Below are positions 1 through 6,311 of a DNA stretch of 64,000 bases, piece after piece (within the stretch, counting starts at the first letter, position 1; every line of letters starts with the position of its first letter). The notes beneath the pieces were generated by a model. It saw only the letters and a program-made list of their open reading frames with translations. It made no database searches and was not told the DNA's origin. The position numbers and the translations under genes are program-made. The stretch comes from Lacrimispora sinapis (lineage in GTDB: Bacteria > Bacillota > Clostridia > Lachnospirales > Lachnospiraceae), in NCBI RefSeq assembly GCF_043633585.1, contig NZ_CP141832.1, positions 2,852,001-2,916,000 of the forward strand, read 5' to 3'.

Positions 1-125
1 TTTGTTATTCCGACATGGAAGCAGGGCTTACCCTCTCCCTCTCTCAAGGGATCTATCATGATTTCCATTTCGGGAAAAAGATCCTGCAGTTTTTTTACAA
101 TCCCATCCAGAATTTCGTTATACAT
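1..125 (-). CDS. Phage tail terminator-like protein, 5' part only (runs off left edge)
   Basis: The minus strand reads ATG at 125 after a strong AAGGAGG site and stays open for 41 codons to the window edge, beginning MYNEILDGIVKKLQDLF and continuing to a PCFHVGI motif. An acidic amphipathic N-terminus followed by a Cys-Phe-x-Val strand is what I recall of the small phage tail terminator family (DUF6838, XkdJ/YqbJ-like), which in PBSX-type phages sits just before the tail sheath gene. Family placement is from memory on a fragment, so it is tentative. It lies downstream of a Cro-like regulator in the same direction, with no replication or packaging genes between. Confidence 0.5.
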   Translation of the reverse strand, partial: MYNEILDGIVKKLQDLFPEMEIMIDPLREGEGKPCFHVGIT

Positions 126-159
126 GCATTCCCTCCTTCGTCCTCTTCTTATCTGCCAT
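118..159 (-). CDS. Possible 13-codon leader ORF overlapping the tail gene start
   Basis: ATG at 159 follows a GGAGGTG site by a few bases and encodes MADKKRTKEGMHV before a TAA that overlaps the first codons of the tail gene starting at 125. It contains the tail gene's own ribosome site. It could be a translational coupler, the leftover start of a deleted phage gene, or chance. Confidence 0.25.
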   Translation of the reverse strand: MADKKRTKEGMHV

Positions 160-192
160 TCCAGCACCTCCTCTCTCCTCCCCCATCATTCA

Positions 193-423
193 TTATGTAG
201 TCTTTTTGTCTACATCGTCAGCAAAAAAAATTTCGTCCCTTTCCTTTAAAGACGTAATCTTCAACAGCTGACACAAGTCTTTGATCTCTCCGGCCTTGAA
301 TTGGCTCTCATTGTTAATCTTTCTGAGAAATCCATAGCTGGATAAGCCCAATTTTGCTGCTATCCATCCTTTTTTCAATCCGGATCGCTTGATCTCCTCA
401 TTCAGACGAACCGTATCTGTCAT
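193..423 (-). CDS. Small Cro-like HTH regulator of a phage-like element
   Basis: This 76-residue protein begins MTDTVRLNEEIKRSGLK. Residues 8-55 read as a helix-turn-helix: KKGWIAAKLGLSSYGFLRKI, then an N-E-S-Q-F turn and an LCQLLKI helix, as in Cro/C1-type phage regulators. The start at 423 is chosen because a GGGAGGGCAGGT site precedes it and the predicted promoter (464-492) begins transcription near 457. An upstream ATG at 462 also has an AAGGAG-like site, but that site would overlap the -10 box. It is divergent from the repressor gene at 560 and upstream of the tail gene. Its probable role is controlling lytic or particle-production transcription. No enzymatic domain is visible. Confidence 0.7.
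   Translation of the reverse strand: MTDTVRLNEEIKRSGLKKGWIAAKLGLSSYGFLRKINNESQFKAGEIKDLCQLLKITSLKERDEIFFADDVDKKTT
196..214. promoter_or_regulatory. Phage-type operator palindrome, third copy
   Basis: TGTAG-N9-CTACA with perfect 5-bp arms. It has the same arm sequence and spacing as the sites at 439-457 and 509-527. It covers the last codons of the Cro-like gene, upstream of the tail gene, so it may allow separate repression of the tail genes. Confidence 0.5.
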
Positions 424-438
424 ACCTGCCCTCCCTTT

Positions 439-457
439 TGTAGTCATTTCGTCTACA
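439..457. promoter_or_regulatory. Phage-type operator at the start point of the Cro-side promoter
   Basis: TGTAG-N9-CTACA with perfect arms lies just downstream of the minus-strand -10 (464-469), where a bound repressor would block initiation. It is one of three equally spaced sites in the first 530 bp. Confidence 0.6.
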
Positions 458-463
458 TTCATT

Positions 464-492
464 ATCATACTCCTTTGTCCCGCTTTTGTCAA
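464..492 (-). promoter_or_regulatory. Sigma-A promoter toward the Cro-like and tail genes
   Basis: On the minus strand TTGACA (492-487), a 17-base spacer and TATGAT (469-464) form a near-consensus promoter for the leftward operon. Confidence 0.75.
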
Positions 493-508
493 CACACTTT
501 TGGAAATT

Positions 509-527
509 TGTTGAAAATCTTTCTACA
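509..527. promoter_or_regulatory. Phage-type operator overlapping the repressor promoter -35
   Basis: TGTTG-N9-CTACA is one mismatch from the other two sites and has identical spacing. It covers the -35 and part of the spacer of the rightward promoter, which suggests autoregulation of the repressor. Confidence 0.5.
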
Positions 528-539
528 CTGTGGTATAAT
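511..539 (+). promoter_or_regulatory. Sigma-A promoter of the repressor gene
   Basis: TTGAAA (511-516), 17 bases, TATAAT (534-539), followed 20 bases later by the GGAGGTGA ribosome site and ATG at 560. Confidence 0.8.
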
Positions 540-559
540 AATTCTATGGAGGTGATCCT

Positions 560-1042
560 ATGGAGATAGGACAGATCATAAAAAAAAGGCGGGAAGAACT
601 TGGCATGTCCCAGGAAGAGCTGGCATTAAAGGCAGGCTACAAATCCCGTTCTTCCATTAATAAAATCGAAGTGGATGGCAGAGGACTTCCTCAGTCAAAG
701 ATAACAGCGATTGCAAATGCATTGAAAACCACTCCCGCTTTTTTGATGGGCTGGGAGAATGACACGGCTTCTGCATATGATTATGTCAGCAGCTGTTTCG
801 GTACCGATGCAGGGGAGATGCTTGAAAACTTCCAGCAAATGAATGAAAAAGGTCAGAAAGAGGCATTAAAACGTGTTAAAGAAATGGTCCATATTCCTGA
901 GTATATGAAAGATCAGGGCAATGGAAAGGTTTTGAATACCCAGAATAAGTCCTATCTTACTCCGGTGGCGGCTCACGAGAGAACGGATATAGAAGTGACT
1001 GAGGATATGAAGCGGCACGATGATGCATTTTTTGATGAATAA
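560..1042 (+). CDS. XRE-family repressor (CI-like)
   Basis: This is a 160-residue protein. Residues 1-65 are a classic XRE helix-turn-helix: IGQIIKKRREELGMSQEELALKAG, then a recognition helix with RSSINKIE and an ITAIANAL helix. The remainder is an acidic, mostly helical tail without the Ser/Lys peptidase motifs of LexA-type repressors. It is followed 24 bases later by an ImmA-like protease gene. That pairing is the usual arrangement in Firmicute mobile elements, where the protease destroys the repressor on induction. The promoter and an overlapping operator lie directly upstream. I infer it is the master repressor binding TGTAG-N9-CTACA sites. Confidence 0.88.
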   Translation: MEIGQIIKKRREELGMSQEELALKAGYKSRSSINKIEVDGRGLPQSKITAIANALKTTPAFLMGWENDTASAYDYVSSCFGTDAGEMLENFQQMNEKGQKEALKRVKEMVHIPEYMKDQGNGKVLNTQNKSYLTPVAAHERTDIEVTEDMKRHDDAFFDE

Positions 1043-1066
1043 AATTAACTCGTTGAGGTGATTTGT

Positions 1067-1522
1067 TTGAATTATGAAGCATTATTAGAAGAAGCAGAAT
1101 CCAATGGGATTACAATAAAAGAAAAACCGCTTCTTGCCAATGACGGGCGGATCCGGGGTACCAATATCCTGATTCGCCAGAATATGCCGAACCGCCAGAA
1201 AGCCTGCGTTCTGGCAGAAGAGCTGGGCCACTACCACACCACCATCGGTGATATTTTAGACCAATCCGACGTGGGCAACCAAAAGCAGGAACGGACAGCA
1301 AGGCTCTGGGCCTATAATAAGATGATTACTGTGGAAAAACTGGTTGCCGCCAAGGAAGCCGGTTGCAGAAATGGTTATGAAATCGCAGAATATTTAGATG
1401 TAACCGAAGAATTTTTGCAGGAAGCAATCTCCTGCTATCAGGCAAAGTATGGAAAAGGCTTTCAAAAAGACGATTATATCATCCTTTTTGAACCTTTTAA
1501 TATTTATAGACTGTTGGACTGA
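1067..1522 (+). CDS. ImmA/IrrE-type metallopeptidase
   Basis: About 151 residues from a TTG start at 1067, with GAGGTG (1055-1060) as ribosome site; the alternative GTG at 1058 lies inside that site. The zinc motif is seen as AEELGHYHTT around residue 50, a HExxH variant (EELGH with the first His replaced by Glu, then YH), so the exact metal ligands should be checked. The C-terminal part (YEIAEYLDVTEEFLQEAI) is the helical region common to the family. ImmA proteins cleave the partner XRE repressor to switch a mobile element on. Its position right after the repressor supports this role. Confidence 0.82.
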   Translation: MNYEALLEEAESNGITIKEKPLLANDGRIRGTNILIRQNMPNRQKACVLAEELGHYHTTIGDILDQSDVGNQKQERTARLWAYNKMITVEKLVAAKEAGCRNGYEIAEYLDVTEEFLQEAISCYQAKYGKGFQKDDYIILFEPFNIYRLLD

Positions 1523-1578
1523 ATTTTCTCTGTCCTGTTTGGCTGCTCCTACATATACTATTCAGAGGTGATGTCTTT

Positions 1579-1776
1579 ATGCAATCCTGTGAACTTGTCA
1601 TGTTCGTTTCCTCTCTGGCCTGCTGCATTGCAAAAGACAGGACCGATGAGGAAATCGCGCTGCTCAGCTGTATCTTTTCCCAGCTGGGTGACACCCTGGG
1701 AACCATTTCTGCCCAAGAGGCTTTCTGCTCCAGTCGTTCCGATGAAGATCCGTGCTGCTGCAAAGATGAAACTTAA
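1579..1776 (+). CDS. Small Cys-rich Lachnospiraceae protein (DUF6774-like)
   Basis: This 65-residue protein starts MQSCELVMFVSSLACCIAKD and continues with the block LLSCIFSQLGDTLGTISA, ending in a CCC cluster. From memory this pattern matches a small conserved family of unknown function (DUF6774) frequent in Lachnospiraceae. A GAGGTGATG site precedes the ATG. Two overlapping frames are also open, but only this one gives the conserved pattern. It ends just before a strong terminator at 1809-1860. Function unknown. Whether it belongs to the phage-like element or the host is unclear. Confidence 0.6.
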   Translation: MQSCELVMFVSSLACCIAKDRTDEEIALLSCIFSQLGDTLGTISAQEAFCSSRSDEDPCCCKDET

Positions 1777-1808
1777 AAAGCAGCTTCCGTTAAGATACAA
1801 CCGAAAAA

Positions 1809-1860
1809 CCCCAAAAGTACCATGCATATGACAGATCAGCATGATACTTTTGGGGTTTTA
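1809..1860. terminator. Bidirectional intrinsic terminator
   Basis: An 11-bp perfect stem (CCCCAAAAGTA / TACTTTTGGGG) with a CATGC/GCATG extension is flanked by TTTT on the plus side and AAAAA (T-run on minus) on the other. It separates the phage-side plus-strand genes from convergent holA. Confidence 0.88.
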
Positions 1861-1877
1861 TTGCTTTATCCGGTTCC

Positions 1878-2849
1878 TTAATACTTGTGTGTCAGCAAAA
1901 GCTCCACTGCCAGGCGGTCTAAAAGCCTTCCCGTCTTTACCGCTTCTTCTGCATCAACGCATAAATTCACATAAGAAAGAATGGCTTCCTTAGAAAAGGA
2001 CCTTGCCTGAGGCATGATTTTCCCGGCGGCAAACGGGGGAATCTTAAGCTTTGAAGCAATGCTGCCCTTGTCCAGCCCTTTTCCCATCAGCTCCTTCACC
2101 TGCAGCAGCTGATTAAACTGTCTTGCAATCAAAAACAGGATTCTCATGGGCGGTTCTTTTAACGTCAACAGATCCTCATATAAGTCCATGGCTTTCCTGG
2201 TCTGCCGGTTGACAATGGCAGTTACCATATCAAAAATCTTATTGGTGACCCTTTCTGTGCAGATTGTCTCCACATCCTCTGCAGTGATAATGTCCCTGCC
2301 AAGGGTATAACTGATCAGCTTTTCCAGCTCCATTTTGATATTTTCCATGTCGTCCCCTGTCTTGCTCAAAAAAAGCTCCATGGTATTTCCTGTGATCTTT
2401 TTCCCTTCTCTGGACAGAATGGTACCCGCCCATTTTGCAAGCTGTCCCAAATCCTGACGCCCCATCTCACAGACATAACCTACCTCTTTCACCTTTTTAA
2501 ACATCTTGCTTCGTTTATCCACTTCGGATTCCACGAATATCATACAGGTAGTGTCCGGGATCTGGGATAAATAAGCGGCCAGTTCCTCAGCCGGACTCTT
2601 GAAAAATCCGCTGTCTTCTATAAGAATCAACCGCTTTTCCGCAAAGAATGGCATGGTATCGGACAGACTGATTAGTTCCTTTATATCAATTCCCTTTCCT
2701 TCAAACTGGTTTAAGTTCACGGTATCGCCACCGGTTATGGCAGCCTTCATTCTATTTTTATAACTGTTTTTAAGAAATACTTCTTCTCCGTATATTAAAT
2801 ACACCGGCTTAAAGCTGTGTTCTTTCATATCCTGAGCTAACGTCTGCAT
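1878..2849 (-). CDS. holA: DNA polymerase III subunit delta
   Basis: This 323-residue protein has the usual length and profile of the clamp-loader delta subunit. The N-terminal VYLIYGEEVFLKNSYKNRM matches the conserved opening. An AAA+-like domain without a working Walker A comes next, then central ERVTNKIFDMVTAI and C-terminal collar helices ending RLAVELLLTHKY. Delta opens the beta clamp and loads it on DNA. It is the last gene of the degV - kinase - gerMN - comEC - holA run; comEC-holA adjacency is common in Firmicutes. Confidence 0.95.
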   Translation of the reverse strand: MQTLAQDMKEHSFKPVYLIYGEEVFLKNSYKNRMKAAITGGDTVNLNQFEGKGIDIKELISLSDTMPFFAEKRLILIEDSGFFKSPAEELAAYLSQIPDTTCMIFVESEVDKRSKMFKKVKEVGYVCEMGRQDLGQLAKWAGTILSREGKKITGNTMELFLSKTGDDMENIKMELEKLISYTLGRDIITAEDVETICTERVTNKIFDMVTAIVNRQTRKAMDLYEDLLTLKEPPMRILFLIARQFNQLLQVKELMGKGLDKGSIASKLKIPPFAAGKIMPQARSFSKEAILSYVNLCVDAEEAVKTGRLLDRLAVELLLTHKY

Positions 2850-2876
2850 GGTGCCATTCCTCTCTTTTTTCCTTCT

Positions 2877-5312
2877 TTAATTATACCCATAGAATCCGTC
2901 TGCGTCAACGTAACTGGAAAAATGGATTTTCATCCCATCGGTCCATAAACGGATGGCTCCCTCTTCTGCGGTTTTAAACACCTCCACCCCCAGCCCCTTA
3001 AAACGTTCCAGTACTTCCTTGTGAGGATGTCCGTATGTATTATTCTCCCCATAGGAAATAACCGCCCAGCGGGGAGAAACGGCTTCAAGAAATGCTTCAC
3101 TGGAAGAATACTTTGATCCATGGTGAGCGGTCTTTAAAACATTAATTTCAGAAAGTCCTTTCTTTCCCAACCGCTCCAAAAGCCTGGTTTCCTCTTTCTC
3201 TCCCATATCCCCGGTAAACAGCATGTGGCAGCTTCCATAATCCATTTTCAGAACCTCCGACTGCGCATTTACAGTTTCAGGAATATCCGATCTCCCAGGA
3301 TAAAGACAGGTAATTTTTAGTTCTTCCACCGTAAGCTCATCACCGCCCGCCAGATATATCACCTTGGTCCCCCTCTTTCTGGCAAGCTCCTCCAGTTCCT
3401 TAATCTTCTCATCGCCTTTTCCCTGACAGGGAAGCATGATATTTTTGATCCTGATATCATCACTGGTTTCCAGCAGAAAGCGGACACCGCTTAAATGATC
3501 CAAATCTCCATGACTAATAAATGCATAGTCCACTGCTGAGATCCCCAGGTTTTTCAGACATGGTTCCAGCGTATATTCGCCCAGGGATTTTTTAGAAGTG
3601 CTTCCACCATCTACGAGTATGGTTGATTTCCCAGTCCGCAAAAGAATTCCATCTCCCTGCCCCACATCAAGGAACATGGCTTCCAGGCCCTTGACAGGCG
3701 AAGGCCGAAAAAACAGGATGCTGAATCCATACAGCACAAATAAAAGCAAAACACGGCAGATATATGGAGAAGACTTTTCCTCCTCTTCCTTATTCTTCCC
3801 AAAGGATGCTGCTATTTTTAAAATGAAAAACAGAGCCGCTAAAAAAAATCCATAGGCAGCAAGGCGCCTGGTATCAGGCCGTCCAAAGGTTAAATTGTTA
3901 TAGGGAAGCTTTGCGATATTTTTACAGGCAAATTCATAGAAAACCAGAATATAATGACCGATCCCCGCCGCCCCGATCCCCAAGAAAGGACAGAGACTTC
4001 CGAGAAAAATCACGGCAAGTCCGGAATAAACAACCGCGTCCATAATGGGGATTGCCAGAAAGTTAAGAAAGATTCCATAAAGGGGAAGCTGATAAAAATG
4101 ATATAACACCACAGGCAAGGTGACCACCTGAATGGCCACCGCGGTTGATACGGCCTTAACAAGGGGCTTTTCTTTCCCTGCCCATTCTGCCATGGCTGGC
4201 ATCATTCCTCCAATTGCGAAAACGGCTCCAAAGGACAGTTGAACTCCGCCCTGCATCAGAAGCAGCGGAGATTTCAGTGACAGCAGGATCAGGGCCAGAG
4301 AAGCTGAGGATAACAGATCATACGTCCTTCCAAGATAAGAAGCCAGAAATGTTATGACCATCATAATCACGGCTCTGGCCACAGACGGGGAATTACCGGT
4401 TAATATCCCATAGAGGATCACCAACAGAGAACCTGCCAACCCTGCCCTTCCATAACCAAGGCCCATCTTTCGCAGAATCCGGTAGAAAAACAGCCCGATC
4501 ACAGACATATGCATACCGCTGATCGCAAGAAGATGGGCAATTCCATTCTTTTGGTAAAGGTCATTGATCTCTTTTGGAATGCCGTCCTTATCTCCAATCA
4601 CCGCCGCCACAAAAATTCCCCCATCCTTTTCTCCGGTAAGACGGTAAAAAGTTTCTATAATCCACAGCTTTACCTGACGGATGCCTTCCAGGAGAGGGTC
4701 CTTTCCGGGGTCTAGAACCACCAGCTCTTTGCCGTAAATCTTTAAATCCAGGCCCATGGCCTTATAAAATTCCCAGGAATCAAATTCCCCCGGATTCCTG
4801 GCTCTTGAAAAGGCTTTTCCCTCTCCTCTTATGAGAACGGTCTCTCCGATTCCAAGCCCTTTTAAGCTTACGATGGAACTGTTCTTTTCTTCTTTCTTAA
4901 AATCCTTAAAGGTCACCATCAGTCCGGGGATTAAAAAACAATCTGTTTTATCCCGGTCTTTGCCGCTGCGCGGATATACCCGATTGTCTTTTAAAAGGAT
5001 TTCAAAAGTCCCGTCCTCCTCTTCAATGGAAGTAATTGTTCCTCTGGCTTCCACATAAGTCTCTGTAAGTGCTTCAATGGATTTCTCCCGTTTTTCCCAT
5101 TTTTTTTGGTCCCCATGTGCCCAGGCAGCTCCCAGGTACAGAAAAAGGAGAGGCAATAAGATCCAACGAAAGTCTCTGCCTCTCCAATAACCATAAAGAA
5201 TCATCCCGGCACCAAATAATGCCGGAATTAAAAGCCATGATGTCAGAGCCAGCAAAGCGGCAGTCTCTCCAAGTACAAATCCCCCTGCGATCAGACATAA
5301 TGGGCGTTTTAT
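2877..5312 (-). CDS. comEC: ComEC/Rec2 DNA-uptake channel protein with apparent ATA start
   Basis: From 5312 it has 811 residues. The N-terminal membrane segments include an OB-like DUF4131 region, followed by the Competence domain (AVIGDKDGIPKEINDLYQKNG, LAISGMHMSVIG) with many helices. A C-terminal metallo-beta-lactamase-like domain carries FLDVGQGDGILLRTG, SHGDLDHLSG and TAHHGSKYSS. ComEC carries single-stranded DNA across the membrane in transformation. The first conventional start is TTG at 5255, but that has no ribosome site and drops the hydrophobic opening KRPLCLIAGGFVLGE. The reading frame extends to ATA at 5312, 9 bases after GGAGG and overlapping the gerMN stop as ATAA. I infer ATA is, or replaced, the real start. 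The GC and codon use match the neighbours. Confidence 0.9.
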   Translation of the reverse strand: MKRPLCLIAGGFVLGETAALLALTSWLLIPALFGAGMILYGYWRGRDFRWILLPLLFLYLGAAWAHGDQKKWEKREKSIEALTETYVEARGTITSIEEEDGTFEILLKDNRVYPRSGKDRDKTDCFLIPGLMVTFKDFKKEEKNSSIVSLKGLGIGETVLIRGEGKAFSRARNPGEFDSWEFYKAMGLDLKIYGKELVVLDPGKDPLLEGIRQVKLWIIETFYRLTGEKDGGIFVAAVIGDKDGIPKEINDLYQKNGIAHLLAISGMHMSVIGLFFYRILRKMGLGYGRAGLAGSLLVILYGILTGNSPSVARAVIMMVITFLASYLGRTYDLLSSASLALILLSLKSPLLLMQGGVQLSFGAVFAIGGMMPAMAEWAGKEKPLVKAVSTAVAIQVVTLPVVLYHFYQLPLYGIFLNFLAIPIMDAVVYSGLAVIFLGSLCPFLGIGAAGIGHYILVFYEFACKNIAKLPYNNLTFGRPDTRRLAAYGFFLAALFFILKIAASFGKNKEEEEKSSPYICRVLLLFVLYGFSILFFRPSPVKGLEAMFLDVGQGDGILLRTGKSTILVDGGSTSKKSLGEYTLEPCLKNLGISAVDYAFISHGDLDHLSGVRFLLETSDDIRIKNIMLPCQGKGDEKIKELEELARKRGTKVIYLAGGDELTVEELKITCLYPGRSDIPETVNAQSEVLKMDYGSCHMLFTGDMGEKEETRLLERLGKKGLSEINVLKTAHHGSKYSSSEAFLEAVSPRWAVISYGENNTYGHPHKEVLERFKGLGVEVFKTAEEGAIRLWTDGMKIHFSSYVDADGFYGYN

Positions 5313-6292
5313 TGTTCTATTCCTCCTGTTTCACTCAATGCTTCCTCATTTTCCGCATTGTAATCCAGATTTCGTTCAAATACCTGGTTTAAGGAAATGG
5401 AATCCCGGAACATATATTCCTGAGAACCATTAACGGTAATCTGCACCTTGTTGATGGAGGTCACCGCAGCCAGGGAATTGACGATGGAATAAATGGGAAT
5501 ATACTCTTTTACTTCCAACGTATTATTTAAAAAGGAAGAATCAAAATTAATATAACAGACACTCTCGTTGACCGATACATTCAAAAGCTTGGTATCCTTT
5601 GGAAGGGTGGGATTCATTCCTTCCCGCCCCGGACCTGCAATCAGCTGTTCAATGACCAGCTTTTCCAGGGAAGTATTCACATTATGGACCACTTCTCTTG
5701 TCTCTCTTTCCAGCTTTTCCCCGGTCTCATCAGCAAAGTACAGCACCAGCTCCGTCTTTTCATAGGAGTTGACATTGCTGATATTATCAATAAAATCCGA
5801 ATTTGCCATGGGACCTACGGGACTTCCGGTGCTGTCCATCAGCGGCTGCTCCGCAGTATATACGGTCACATAATCCACCCCATTGATCTGGGTCAGCGTC
5901 CTTACCAGCGAAGCCCTGCACAGAATTTCCCTGGTGCTGTTCATCAACGAATAGTTGTTATCAAAATACAGATAGAGGACCTTATCCTCCAGCTTATAGC
6001 GTTCAAATCCTACTTTATCCGGCACCGCCGCCTGGCGGTCCAAATCCTTTGGCACCGTCCGCAGCTGTTCGATCAGATGGATGATTTCCCAATCGGTCAC
6101 TCCAGCTTTATTGCCTTCCGGCTTTTGTGGCATGGTGTATTTTTGTGGTTCCATCCTTGTCATGGCAGAATTCAAATAGTAGATCTGATATACTCTGCCC
6201 GCGGACTCTGCCTCCGAATCCCCTTTCCTGTGGCAGCCGGTAAAACAGAAAAGGCAAGCCAGGAGGATCAAAAAAACGCTTCTCCGTTTCAT
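5309..6292 (-). CDS. GerMN-domain lipoprotein (GerM-like)
   Basis: This 327-residue protein has a lipoprotein signal (MKRRSVFLILLACLF, lipobox ending in C20). Two GerMN-type repeats follow, about residues 70-165 and 190-300, each ending in a TLTQINGVDYVTVY- or AAVTSINKVQITVN-like strand. GerM of Bacillus acts in spore germination and cortex formation, and GerMN domains bind outside the membrane. It probably sits on the outer face of the membrane and may work with the histidine kinase encoded 19 bases upstream. Its last codons contain the ribosome site of comEC. Confidence 0.82.
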   Translation of the reverse strand: MKRRSVFLILLACLFCFTGCHRKGDSEAESAGRVYQIYYLNSAMTRMEPQKYTMPQKPEGNKAGVTDWEIIHLIEQLRTVPKDLDRQAAVPDKVGFERYKLEDKVLYLYFDNNYSLMNSTREILCRASLVRTLTQINGVDYVTVYTAEQPLMDSTGSPVGPMANSDFIDNISNVNSYEKTELVLYFADETGEKLERETREVVHNVNTSLEKLVIEQLIAGPGREGMNPTLPKDTKLLNVSVNESVCYINFDSSFLNNTLEVKEYIPIYSIVNSLAAVTSINKVQITVNGSQEYMFRDSISLNQVFERNLDYNAENEEALSETGGIEQ

Positions 6293-6311
6293 TATACAAC
6301 TCCTCCTGTTC

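Noticed and set aside
1568..1831. 87-codon plus-strand frame overlapping the small Cys-rich gene
   Set aside because: A different frame from the conserved one, running into the terminator hairpin.
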